64,000 nucleotides of DNA from positions 720,748-784,747 of the forward strand of contig MU004242.1 in the NCBI GenBank assembly GCA_010405405.1, in the 5' to 3' direction. Shown in pieces: positions 45,916 to 56,513 of the stretch. Numbering within the stretch: position 1 is the first letter of the stretch; the number at the start of each line of letters is the position of its first letter. The DNA is from Microthyrium microscopicum (taxonomy: Eukaryota; Ascomycota; Dothideomycetes; Microthyriales; Microthyriaceae). The notes below the pieces were generated by a model, which saw only the letters and a program-made list of their open reading frames with translations, was not told the DNA's origin and searched no databases. A program made the position numbers and the translations under genes.

Positions 45916-48162
45916 TCAATCAATCTCCCACGTTTCGCCCTCATTGTGATGGCCACCGACGTCTGAAGGCGTGACTGGTTCATCAGACGCATCGACGAAA
46001 TGCGTCATTTTACGAAGCGGGTAATCATAATCGTCTACTTCATCGACTTCGTCCCAGCTCTCAGTACCGCTCTCGTCGTCCGAGGACCAGGCGCCAGGTA
46101 TTGAGCGACGGCGACTATGACCTGGTAATGTATCTAGAATCCTAGCGGCAATTCGTAGCATCATGGTGACTAGATGCGCAGGCGGGCCGAGGAGAAATTC
46201 GCAGGTCCTACGGATGACGGCGGTGCTGAGTGGAGTTTTGGTAGGATCTCGAGGAGAGAATATGGAGAGTTGCGTGGGCCTGAGTTCTTCTTCATGGTCT
46301 TCGTCGTGGTTTTGTATTTCCAAGCGTTGAATTGGGCGCCGTAGTCGCAATGTTTGAGGAGGAGTGACTGCACTGGCATCTCCTGTATTTTCTGAGACGG
46401 ATGAAGTATCTTCGGTCAAAGTGGGCGTGAGTGGTTCGACGTATGACTGAGGTACCTCCTGAGTATTCTGTGGCCGTGGGATGGCGCGAGGAGTATCTGG
46501 TACTGATGTAGCAATTGAGGAATCTCGGCTATGCGTTGGTGTTGCAATGGAAATGGGAAATTGATGAGGTTGGATTTGTGGAACATGGTATAAATCAGAT
46601 TCCTCCAGATCTTCCACTGAATAGAACGAATCCCGACTTGAGGATATGCTCGCAGTTTCAACGTCTGCTACCGCAGACTCGGCACCTGTTGTTGATTCGG
46701 GCTCCGTTTCCATCTCTTTCCTAGGCTGGAAACCCATTTGACCTAATGCTGTTGCCATACTGCTCATTCTCTCAGTAAGTTGCTTGATTTGCTCTTCCAC
46801 CAACTGTACATCTTTATCGCTATTAGGCCGTCTAAGAAATTCCAGAAAGCCATCGTCTTCATCGCTCTTCGGTTCGTGACTTGGATCAGATTGTTCATTA
46901 ACATTAGGATATGGTGTTTGTTGTGTAGTTACGTTGGACGCTTGATCGTCTGATGAGACCGACAAAGCAAGCTGACCGTATCCATGGTGCGGACGTGAAT
47001 TCGGTATCTTGGCAACGCGTATTTGTGAAAGAGCTGGTTTATCTGAGTCAGGTATCTCCCCAAGAGACTCATTGGATCGAGAAAGCGGTGACGAACGTTC
47101 CCCTCCATATGTATTCATTCGCCGTGGCGGAGTTCTCAACATGGTCGGGGCATTGCTAATACGGTGAAGATGCTCTGTAGCTGGCTTTAGGTTTGAACGC
47201 CATTGCTCACTGACTCGTCGATTGTTCTCTACGAACTGCGCTCGTCTATCCGCGTCTTCTGGTTCCCAGACTTTGTTCAGGCGCCACTTCTTCGCCTTTT
47301 CTTTCGGTGCTAATGATGCTCGACGAACTGGAGTAGGCGGCCGATCGGGAATTTCATAATAGCCCTTCTTAAAGGGACATGGAGTCTTTTCATAACGGCA
47401 TAGGTTATCCAGAGTTTTCTTGAGCGCGTCAACCTGGTGTCGTTCTTCGTCGGATGAAGATGGAAGTTCAATCCGATAGTACGAGTTTTCCCGTACTCGA
47501 AGTATGAAATTGGCGTCGTCGTCTACGCACCAACATTGCGATCGCTGGAGTATTGGTTTGAGGAATGCGCCGGAATTAAGGAAGGAAACGCCAGTATTAG
47601 GTACACGATATATTCTGAGTGGACCTGAAAACAGATTTGTTAGTTCAAAATCGATTGATTTGCCGGAATATAGTCCGAAGAATTGCCAAACAAAAGATTG
47701 GAAACTTTATTGGGTTACTGGGAACATGGTGGACGCAAGTCACTAAGCGCATGCATCATGCAGGTCCAAGACACGTCAAAGTCCATGATGATTGCATACT
47801 CTAGCCATTGGAGGTGATTCGGAAGCTCATGGCAAGTTTTCAGGGGTATAGTAGAGTAACATACCAGCCGCTAGAGTTCGTTCCGATGGTGTTCCCCAAG
47901 GAAGTGTGCCATCCTCTTTGTTGTCCGAGTCTGTGATACCAGAACTCGAGCCCGGACGCGAGTTAGGGGCACCGACTTCAAATGCAACGACTTTGGCAAA
48001 ATCCAAGTTCAAAAGCGTATCTATGGAGTCAGGCGCATGGCTACTCTGAGGAGGAGTTCTCGTAGGGTCGATTAAATGAGTCGGGAGAGTATGAACACGG
48101 CGGATTGTTGGAAAGGAGTGTGAAGGAGGTGGCGCACGTTCTGGAGTAGATGGGGTAGACAT
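45916..48162 (-). CDS. inp1: INP1-like peroxisome inheritance/tethering protein
   Basis: Exons 48162-47865 and 47624-45916 encode about 668 residues. In yeast Inp1 tethers peroxisomes to the mother-cell cortex. After a Pro-rich N-terminus (about 1-95), ERTLAAGPLRIYRVPNTGVS across the splice junction starts the conserved domain, continuing FLNSGAFLKPILQRSQCWCV and ending ...YRIELP...CRYEKTPCPFKKGY (about 95-185). This G-P-x-R-I-Y-R-V-P / SQCWCVD / EKTPCPF pattern is the INP1 family as I remember it. The remainder is long, acidic and disordered, with a possible coiled coil (EEQIKQLTERMSSMATALGQ), and a segment about residues 560-600 that could contact membrane. The family call rests on the conserved block. 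Confidence 0.8.
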
Positions 48163-48851
48163 GTTGGTGTCTTTGGACGAATCAAGACATGGCTAGAATA
48201 AGATTGGAGGGTAAGGTAGTGGGTGGAAGAAGATAGATCGTAAGGTTGTCGTGAGTTGATTGACTGGGGTATGTTTGGAGAAGTTGAGAAGTAGATTGGA
48301 GAATGGCAGTTTGCTAGAGCCTAGAGCCTAGAGGAAGGAGATGCTGGGGAAGATCAAGACATATCGCGCTAGTCAACGATAACTAAGCGAATGACAGGGG
48401 TAACTCGTGGAATGCATTCTCTCGCATATCAGGGCTAGGGCTGTTCCAGTCCAAGGCTACAAGGCTTAAAGGCACGAAGGCCCCCATTCTAAGCCTCGAA
48501 TATAAGGCATGAAGATCCCGGTCGCGATTGCCCCACCAGTTGAGACTAGAGAGAGTGGGTATGAGGTCACAAAGGAAAGCGCGAGTTGTCCGCTGTGCTT
48601 GCTGTGCTTGCTTTTTGCGTGACAGCCTAGACTGGACTCACTAGACGTAGTGACTTTGTGGCCACCCAACATTCAACTCAAGTACTCAACACCAATCTCA
48701 CAATCATATTGATCCTTTGATACCTCTATTCCTCCAAACTCCTACAACTCTTTCTCTCTCGTACTCATATACTCTACAATTTCCCTTTGACAGCCTTACT
48801 TTTCAACGAAACCTCACTGCAAACCAGAGAAGATCTAGTCAAACCGCGACC
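48163..48851. promoter_or_regulatory. Shared divergent promoter of INP1 and VID27
   Basis: 689 bp between two start codons pointing away from each other. The VID27 leader (48715-48850) is rich in C and T. No clear TATA box and no repeat. Confidence 0.45.
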
Positions 48852-51366
48852 ATGTTTATGGTCAATCGCCGTATGTATACTCTGACCCAGTTACTCTTCC
48901 CGAAACTGACACTCTGTCTAGTCGGCAAGTTCCTCTTTGGGGATGGCTCAAAGGAATCCCTCATAGAAATACCTGACGGCCAACTTTACGTTGTTCGCCC
49001 ACTCTCCCTCAAAGGCTATTCCGAGCTTATCTACAAAGACGCCAAAGCTTCCATTCGTCGCACTGGAGTCGAGTTCCAATATCAGCTAGTGATAACCCGC
49101 ATATACGAAGAAGGAGAGGAAGAGCTACTTGACGAAGACAGCGCTGACGAAGCTGGTCTTGATGAGCTGAACAAAGACGAGCAGTCTTTCTTGCTAGATC
49201 AGGCTTTAGAGTTCCGCGTCGACATTCGAGACACTGGTGAAAAGGTTTTCGCCTGGCGCGATTTAAGCGGCGCAAAGGAAGACTTATGGGAATTTGTCTG
49301 TGACACTTCGACTAGACCTGAGACAGTCGAGACATTCGAAATCGCCGCCATTCGCTGTCAATTCGAGCGCAAATACAAGCGCAACTCGGATACTGCCACA
49401 GAAACTGAACTTCAAGAATTCCATTTCGCAGAACAACCTATACCTTCCGCCAGTCCTATCCTCAAACCATCATCCGCCTCTCCTACAATATCTCCTTCAC
49501 ACACCTCCACACGACTACAGGCTGACGCCACTGAAGCAGACGGAAGCATGTCCTCTAAATCACCAGCTGGAAGAGGGGTCGGCGCAAGCTCTTCTCAAGC
49601 TGCTCCCCAGCCCGTAGCTCATCCTGAGGGTCGCGAGACCTATACTCGTGAAGCGGGTGAGCTGCATCTGTTTGACATCGATACTGGTACATTTGTCCTA
49701 CAAGACAATGCGGTCGAAGCTGTAGTCATGGACTTGGGCAGTTGGAACTACTGGCTCAAAATCACTGGACAAAGCCGAAATTGGCTCGGTCGCATGATTG
49801 AAGACGATATCAACCCCGTTTTCAACTTTGAATACCTTTCTGCAATCTTCAACGTTTATGGCGCAGATCATTCAGCCTATTCATGGCTTCTTCGGTTCAA
49901 AGATCGAGAAGTTCTGGAAAAGTTCCAGCAAGGTCTTATGCAAGCGCTATGGGAACACAACAATCAGGTAAAATGGGCCAAGCTCAAAGACAACGACCAG
50001 GATTACATCCTAGAAGCGTTCAACGACATGACAATGGAAGATGTTGAAGAAGAGCCTGAGGAAGAAATTGAAGAGAGTGATGAGGCAGAAGAGGAGCGAC
50101 CTCGTCACCGCTCCGAGGAGTATGATTCTGATGAATCGCAAGATGATACGGAACAGCAAAAGAAGGACGGAAACGTCAACTCACAGCTTGCAATTGGTCA
50201 ACGCCATAATCGAGCCTTTGTTGTGCGTGGTTCGAATATTGGTGTATTCAAGAACGACGACGATGGGCACAATCTCTCATTCGTCACCAATATTCAAAAG
50301 GTTGCCACTCCAAAGGGCAAACTATTCTCGCCAAAGAAGGTCATGTTGCATGCTGGTGACGCAAATCTGATCATGCAAAGCGAGGACAATCCCAACGGAG
50401 TTTATCGCATGGATTTGGAGACTGGAAAGGTTGTCGATGAGTGGAAGGTGCACGATGATATTGCAATCAATACCTTTGCTCCAGAAACCGTAAGTCTTTC
50501 AATATGAAAACACGAAACCACTTTTACTAACAATTATCCAGAAATTCGCCCAAATGACCGACCAGCAAACTTTCCTCGGTGCATCCAAGAACGCCATGTA
50601 TCGCGTCGACCCCCGTCTAGGCGGCAACAAGCTCGTCGACACCGACCTAAAGCAATACGCCTCCAAAACCGGCTTCACCACTGTCGGCACCACCGAGCAA
50701 GGCTACATCGCCGTCGGTTCCGAAAAAGGCGACATCCGTCTCTATGACCGTCTCGGCATCAATGCCAAAACCAACCTCCCTGGCCTCGGTGATGCCATCA
50801 TCGGCATCGACGTCTCCGCCGACGGCCGCTGGGTTCTCGCGACCGCCAAAACCTACCTCCTCCTCGTCGACACACAACAAAAAGACGGCAAATTCGAAGG
50901 CCGTCTTGGCTTCGAACGTTCCTTCCCAAAAGAAAGCAAGCCCGAGCCCCGCCGCCTCGCTCTGACTCCCGCACATGTAGCGCAATTCATGCACGAAACA
51001 AAAGCACCCATCAATTTCACGCCAGCGAAATTCAACACGGGCCCAAATCTTGAGGAAACTACCATTGTCACCGCCACCGGTCCCTTCGTCATTTCCTGGT
51101 CTCTCAAGAAGATCGTAAAGGGTCAGCGTAATCCTTACAGCATCAAGCGCTATACCGACGAAGTCAAGGCGGATAACTTCCGCTTCAACAGCGATAAGGG
51201 CATTATTGTGGCTTTGCCGAATGAGGTCGATGTGGTTATGAAGAAGGCGCTTAAGGCACCCACGCGAGAGAGCATTGCGGCACCACGATTGAGTGCTGCT
51301 GGGAGACGGAGTGGTGCGCGGAGAAGCGGGTATTTGGGGAGAGATGATATTGTTAAGAACTACTAA
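48852..51366 (+). CDS. vid27: VID27, cytoplasmic protein linked to vacuolar import and degradation
   Basis: Exons 48852-48870, 48922-50489 and 50542-51366 encode about 803 residues. The protein starts MFMVNRLGKFLFGDGSKESL, where the first intron (51 bp) is a multiple of three and free of stops, so it can be mistaken for coding. The N-terminal PH-like region (about 1-200), the acidic middle (EEPEEEIEESDEAEEERPRH) and the C-terminal WD40-like domain (FVVRGSNIGVFKND, then YRVDPRLGGNKLVD, LKQYASKTGFTTV, GYIAVGSEKGDIRLYDRLGI, DVSADGRWVLATAKTYLLLV) follow the VID27 order closely. In yeast it is linked to vacuolar degradation of fructose-1,6-bisphosphatase, though its exact role is unclear. Confidence 0.95.
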
Positions 51367-51962
51367 GAAAGATTGAATGGTTTGGTTGGGCTGAGTGAGA
51401 TTCGTGTGCAGATTGACTTGGTGGACGCTTGTTGTTGTTGCGTCCGTAGTCTCGCTGGATAGAATGTGTTGCTGTTTTCTTGTTATATTTCTGCGTTGTT
51501 GAACGGCCCTATTTTGTGTTTTATGTTCATGATGGGAAGGGTGTTTGTTTTGAAAGTATCTTTGGCGTATTTGATTTGACGAGCGTCGATAGTCTCCGCT
51601 GCAGTTGTTAGGATCGGTTTTGGGTTTGCTTGGGCACTGGTGGATTTGATGTCTATGCGTCTAAGAATCCAGTTCTTGATGTGTGGATTTGATGAAGGAT
51701 GCGGGATATGAATCAGTAGAAGGAAAGTATGGTAGATAGCTACATGAACTCTTCAGTATGTTAGGAAGTTAGGAACGACATTGCATCCCTTTTCTAAATC
51801 ATTGATCGAATTTCATCTTAAGACGCGCAAGTCTATTCTACAAGTCGACTCGAGGAGTATTTCCAACCTCAATATGCAATGACTTGCTTCCTTCACCAAA
51901 CAATACCTGTGTCTTGGTTCCCACTTTAGCATGGCAACCAGATCTCCACCTCAGATGCCCCA
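51367..51962. other. Convergent intergenic region, no gene seen
   Basis: About 600 bp of 3' flank for VID27 and the small Cys-rich gene, with T/G-rich stretches (51430-51560) that fit a 3' UTR. Nothing else seen. Confidence 0.5.
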
Positions 51963-52190
51963 TTACATCCTGCTCATCGCTTCGGCAGCTGCTGACTTCG
52001 CCATCGCAGCTTCGTATTCAATTTCGCAATCTCGACAAGGCTCGGTTTTGAGATGGATATGGTCATGAGGAACGCAGTAGATCTGGTGAACTACACAGAA
52101 CACCGGCTTTCCCTGTTCCCGTTTCCTGCAGTTTCCCTTGTATTTCTTTGGGCAATGGTGTTTCGTTGTTCCTACTCTCCCGTGTGGCAT
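51963..52190 (-). CDS. Small Cys/His-rich protein, probable zinc binder
   Basis: A 75-residue open frame starting MPHGRVGTTKHHCPKKYKGN. Its Cys and His are spaced as possible zinc ligands (HHCPKKYKGNC, FCVVHQIYCVPHDH, CRDCEIEYE), and I recall similar short proteins with a GKPVFC..HQ..C..H pattern in other ascomycetes. There is no signal peptide. The function is unknown, and an upstream exon cannot be excluded. Confidence 0.5.
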   Translation of the reverse strand: MPHGRVGTTKHHCPKKYKGNCRKREQGKPVFCVVHQIYCVPHDHIHLKTEPCRDCEIEYEAAMAKSAAAEAMSRM

Positions 52191-52805
52191 TGTGATATGA
52201 TGCCTGGATTGGCGCAGAAAGGTCTTGAGTGTAGAAAGTGCGTGATGATTGGTATGGATGGCTGTATGTTTGCGAATAATAAACTCAACATAGCTGGTAT
52301 GTATGCTAGAAAGCTTATTAGTACATATTCTGAAAGATGGTGTTGCTCATATTCACAGCAAGTAGCCAAATGACCTATATCTATTAGCTATTGACCAGCC
52401 AGTGTTGCAATTTTGTGGCTGCGCCTTCCCTGACTTATAGCAAGCAGTCAAAGGGTCCATGATATAAGTGACAGATCGTAATAGAGTCTATACCGCTTGA
52501 GAAGTTCCAGTGTCAATGTGTGCATCTCCCATCGGATGCGCTGGGAATTAAAGCATCTTTTCGTTGACAAGTGCGATGGTGGCCATCGCAGTCGATGGGA
52601 GCTGATCAGTTGTTGGGCTCACTGGAAGGGCAGTGTCATTGTTAATCACATTGGCTCAAGAGCCATATTATCAATTGAAATCTTGAAAGATACCCTGCTC
52701 AAATACAGAAATTTGCAAAGCTCTCGTGTGGAGGAATCGCCAGGCACAAGCAGTATGTCGGCTGGGAGCTTTTCAGGACCAGGAGAAAATACTCGCTTTC
52801 ACCAC
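52191..52805. other. Intergenic, contains palindromic element F
   Basis: About 600 bp. The only recognisable feature is the short palindromic element at 52525-52606. Open frames here (for example 52053-52373 and 52497-52823, plus) look like chance. Confidence 0.45.
52525..52606. mobile_element. Palindromic MITE-like element, short copy F, intergenic
   Basis: About 82 bp. CTCCCATCGGATGCG on the left and CGCAGTCGATGGGAG on the right are inverted. The segment GCGCTGGGAATTAAAGCATC followed by TTTTCGTT...GTGCGATGGT aligns with the right half of copy E. It is the only member found outside an annotated intron and seems to be a shortened copy. Confidence 0.7.
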
Positions 52806-53170
52806 TATGCAATAAAGTCATAACAGGCCCACCGTGATCTAGGATTTGTGACATCAGATGTTGTTACTTCTACTTGACGCTCAGTATCCGTAGCCATCAC
52901 ATCGTCGCGAATAATCACCCTTATCGAAAATGGCATTCCTGTGCACCCCGATCCATTCTCAAACTGCAGCAAGCTGGAGTTACAGCCGAAGCGAATAGTG
53001 TGACGGCTACCTGAAAGGTTATGTACATTGTCAATAAGACAAAACTTGAAGTTTCTTCAGCCTTACATTTGTGTCATAAGGCTGAAGTGAAGCCTTACCT
53101 ATTTTGATTTAGCTCAGCCTTGACTCGCTCTTTCCTTAAATTCTCCCACCATATACCTTCTTATCACCTA
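52806..53170 (-). CDS. Possible coding segment, incomplete model
   Basis: A minus-strand segment 53007-52806 reads as a coherent sequence (SRHTIRFGCNSSLLQFENGS, CTGMPFSIRVIIRDDVMATD) ending at a stop. An intron (GTAAGG...CAGGTAG) would join it in phase to an upstream stretch at about 53157-53099 (EGIWWENLRKERVKAELNQN). No start codon in frame was found upstream, so either an exon is missing from my model or it is a decayed gene. No family is recognised. Confidence 0.3.
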
Positions 53171-53513
53171 GGTATTTCTTTCGTAACGGTATGTAAAAGT
53201 CATCGCCCAGAAACTTAATGTTCTTCGCTACTGTCAATAGCCACGGAAGACCAATTTTTGAGAATTGTTACCATTGACTAGCAATTCAGCGCGCAACAGG
53301 TCAAAAAGCAAACGGTCAGTGTCACCAACCGAAGGGATCTGTCACCAGAAAGATAAAGTGGGGTAGGAAGACAAAGTTCTATCATTTATTGTACAAGCGC
53401 CGACTCACAGATATCAAAAACTTCATCCCTTCCTTATTTCCAGCAATCATCTACTGCCGCCGTAGTGTAGATGCTTAAAGCCTCCTGCAACAAATCGATC
53501 CCGAAGCGACATC
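53171..53513. other. Upstream region of the APH-type kinase gene
   Basis: About 340 bp with the promoter and 5' UTR of the kinase-like gene. Nothing distinctive seen. Confidence 0.45.
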
Positions 53514-54806
53514 ATGGCCGAAAAGGAGCAAGCGATGAGATCTCACGAGAATTCTATGGACTTGGCCTCCTTAAGTCTAAGGCCCAATATTGAGTCCCCC
53601 CCACCAAGTCCCACAGGTTCAGCTGTTTCGGAATCCTCAACGGTGGAGTGGAACCACGTACCTTTCACCGATTTCCAAGCGCAAGTTCTTGAGCTTGGCC
53701 TCGAAATTCTCAATGACTCAACTAGAAGTTCGATCGAGATTGAACGGCTAAGAGGTGGAGGTGAGAACCGAGTAATTGGACTAAAACTCACAAAGCCTGC
53801 AACATTCCAGCAACCTTCGGTGGTAGACAATTACGTTCTTCGAATCCCTCGCCGAATTTGCGATGCCGATTTCCCACATACCATGGCCCAATTGGATTTT
53901 GCTGCACGAGTGAGCAGTATTCCAGTTCCAAAGACAATCAAGGTGGAATGTTCAAAAGAGAATCCTATTCAGAGTCCTTACCTTTTGCAAGAGCGTATCC
54001 CAGGTCAATCTCTGCTGGACGCTTGGCCAGATTTCAATCTCTCACAAAAGCTGTCCGTGACTCGACAGATCGCAACCTTGTTCCAGTCGATTCGAGCCTT
54101 CCCAGTTTCACGTGGAGGCATTCCGGATCCAAAAAAAGAACTATTACCTTGGCCGCATCAACCTCCTATACTCCGATATCCTCAATGCAACTCTTCAGGC
54201 GAATCTCTGACTGGACCAGCATCTACGGCGTTATTCCAGAGTCCAACGGACATGTTGCAATCACGGTTGGATGTTTGGATGGAGAGAGATATCAAACATA
54301 GAAAGCCACTTTGGGAAATGCTCTCCCAAGGCTTCAAAAATCTCAACGCCACCACCGGTCTTTTCGAAAGCGAGTTTTATTGGTACCACGGAGACTTCCA
54401 GCCTCGGAATCTTCTCGTAGCAGTCATCAGCGAGGAGGAAGTCAAGATTACCGGTGTGCTAGACTGGGACAACAGCCATTTCGCCCCTGCGGTTGTAGCG
54501 TTTGAGCCGCCTTGTTGGCTGTGGATGCAAGATTACTGGAAGGATGCTAGTGACCCAACACCTGATGGCACGGAATGGTACATGACCGAGGCGATGCTCT
54601 GTGAAAAAGCTGGTTTGATACCTACGAACGATGACGACAAACAGATCAAAGAATGCTTTGAAGAATATTTGCAATCGCCTTATGTGCTGAAGTTTGCGTA
54701 TGCCAACCATGCGGTTGATGCGAGAAGACTGTACAAAATGGTGCTTGATGGGCTCACGGATCAAGACGTTGGGGAGGTCGCAGTGAAAATCTGCGAACGT
54801 CACTGA
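53514..54806 (+). CDS. Aminoglycoside-phosphotransferase-fold (APH) kinase-like protein
   Basis: A single exon of 430 residues. The N-terminal lobe (about 50-150) has the ATP-binding beta strands (IERLRGGGENRVIGLKL and NYVLRIPRR, where the second Arg/Lys-containing strand fits the nucleotide-binding lysine position only approximately). The catalytic loop is YWYHGDFQPRN (His292, Asp294, Asn299), and the metal-binding site is VLDWDNSHF (Asp317/Asp319). This pattern defines the APH/choline-kinase-like family, expanded in filamentous fungi; substrates are generally unknown and may be small molecules. The protein is probably cytosolic. The N-terminal 45 residues are Ser/Pro-rich. Confidence 0.88.
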   Translation: MAEKEQAMRSHENSMDLASLSLRPNIESPPPSPTGSAVSESSTVEWNHVPFTDFQAQVLELGLEILNDSTRSSIEIERLRGGGENRVIGLKLTKPATFQQPSVVDNYVLRIPRRICDADFPHTMAQLDFAARVSSIPVPKTIKVECSKENPIQSPYLLQERIPGQSLLDAWPDFNLSQKLSVTRQIATLFQSIRAFPVSRGGIPDPKKELLPWPHQPPILRYPQCNSSGESLTGPASTALFQSPTDMLQSRLDVWMERDIKHRKPLWEMLSQGFKNLNATTGLFESEFYWYHGDFQPRNLLVAVISEEEVKITGVLDWDNSHFAPAVVAFEPPCWLWMQDYWKDASDPTPDGTEWYMTEAMLCEKAGLIPTNDDDKQIKECFEEYLQSPYVLKFAYANHAVDARRLYKMVLDGLTDQDVGEVAVKICERH

Positions 54807-55001
54807 CTTTCTGTCTGTTTAAGTCTGTTTGGAGGCTCGTTTACCCTGCTAACGGAAGCGATTGTAGTCGAAAAGGTTGAATATATAATCCTGAGAGTTC
54901 AATAGTGTAGCAGAAATTATCAAATTGTGTCTAACTCAACTGGCTTGAGATCAACAGCTTCCAATAATACTCATACTCATATACCTTCAACCACGGTCAT
55001 C

Positions 55002-56296
55002 ATGAACTCAAATCACATCAAAGACCACGAAATGCAAGCTACCGCGGCTGGTCCGCAAGATGTAGTGTTATTCACACTAGGTCAGGGGATATCAGCAACC
55101 TCAGCTCACTTCATGACATGGTAATTACCCTGAATCAGAGCAGTTCTGACGAAATCCAAAAACAACATATCTCCCATCGCACTCGATGGCTCCCATAAAA
55201 CCTGTTCTTGTTCGAGTGCTGTGGGTCCCATCAGATGCGATGGCACCCATAACACTTGAACATTATTTTGACCGGGCAAGGCTAAACAGTCCTTTCAACG
55301 TGTTGTCCAAAATAATGATCTTATACTAAAACATTTTAGGTAAGCCTTTTCTAGATTATACCATATTTCTTGACAACATTCAACAAAATCAAAAACAGCG
55401 TTGCTCCCATCGCATTCGATGGCTACCATATGATGCGCTTGTGATCGAGTGCTATAATTCCCACCGCACTCGATGGCTTCCATCAGAAAGCACTTTTATA
55501 ATCTCTACTGACCAATTCCAGGGATGCCATATACAATGACAGGGACGAATCTCGCCGGTACAAAATCCAGAGCTCGTGCAATGTAAGCCTAAAAGATGGA
55601 GCCATTGAATTCAAGGCTGGCACTGCGTTCACGAAAGAATCTCTGTATTCCAAACAAAAGAAACACGGGTTCTTGCAGACGGGCCCCCCCGGACGGCACG
55701 CATGGCTCATTTGCGTGGGTATAGAAGGAGGCCCCATGAACGGACCGGAGCCACCGAGGATAGATCTTGAGCTGAGACTTGTGAGTGTCTAAGCAAAGAG
55801 CACTCTCTTCTTCATGTACTAACTCTTCTAGGAACCAGGCGATGACAAATGGCGCCGCGCAGGCAGCAATCTCATCACCTATAAGTCCATAACCAAGGCG
55901 TTCTGTCACGAAACAAAGCTACGAAAGCTCCTGGAGGTCACAAATTTTATGGATGGCGAATTATTTGTGATGCCAATCAAAGGTCCGATCGAGATTCCTG
56001 ACAATGGCTTGCTTGAGTTCCAAGTACACAATCGAGGCTTCGTGTCCAGGGGTTTGAGAGGACAGCATGTCGGCCGTGGACCAGTGATAGTGCGATGTGT
56101 TGTCAATGACGACCTGCCAGGTACTTATGAGTTGTTGCATGAGCATCTCAAACTTGGGGGATGGCATTTCGAAAGTTGGGGTAGCGGAGAGACTTTTGGG
56201 GAGCCCATTGTCATTGATACAAGGAGCTCATATGGTCCTAAAGTCCCCAAATCTGTCAGATTTGTACCACAATCAGGGGCAAGTGGTAGTGGATGA
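55002..56296 (+). CDS. Unrecognised fungal protein, three exons, large repeat-filled first intron
   Basis: Exons 55002-55120, 55522-55780 and 55832-56296 encode about 280 residues. The first exon gives MNSNHIKDHEMQATAAGPQD and VVLFTLGQGISATSAHFM, then the 401-bp intron containing two palindromic elements (D1, D2), then WDAIYNDRDESRRYKIQSSC and an ENDWW-free beta-rich sequence (AFTKESLYSKQKKHGFLQTG, PPRIDLELRLEPGDDKWRRA). The end is LPGTYELLHEHLKLGGWHFE, then SFGEPIVIDTRSSYG-type strands. There is no signal peptide and no named domain. The splice sites GTAATT...CCAG and GTGAGT...TCTAG are standard and the frame is continuous. Confidence 0.72.
55151..55272. mobile_element. Palindromic MITE-like element, copy D1, in intron 1 of the 55-kb gene
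   Basis: About 120 bp. CTCCCATCGCACTCGATGGC on the left pairs with its complement (GGGTCCCATCAGATGCGATGGC) on the right, and the right end is ATTATTTTGAC, a complement of the family end. The same left arm, CTCCCATCGCATTCGATGGC, begins copy D2 233 bp further on. Host intron is 55121-55521. Confidence 0.75.
55384..55500. mobile_element. Palindromic MITE-like element, copy D2, in the same intron
   Basis: About 115 bp. It resembles copy D1 and the left half of copy E (GGCTACCATATGATGCGCTT). Between D1 and D2 a GTCCAAAATAAT stretch (55305-55316) faces the end of D1, so a third, decayed copy or chained insertion is possible. All of it is removed by splicing. Confidence 0.72.
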
Positions 56297-56513
56297 ATAC
56301 CAGGGTACTAAAGAGCGTCTCGGAGTTTTTTCTTGATGGAATTTGTCTGAATCTGTTTAAACTGTGTGATTTATCTTGATGCATAGGGCAGTAAGTACTT
56401 AACTTAACAAAAAAATATAAAATTGGTGTCAGAGTCGATTTTCGTCTGCGCAGAAGATATTGTGAAGTATAAGGCTGAGGCTCCGTCTATGCTTTACACT
56501 AACCCCTTTCGTC

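Noticed and set aside
47625-47864. 240-bp INP1 intron as a further host of the palindromic element
   Set aside because: It is long and contains GCCAAACAAAAGATTGG and GCATGATGCATGCGC, but the characteristic CTCCCATC arm and GGCTACCAT core are missing, so I did not count it. It remains a long intron without a recognised copy.
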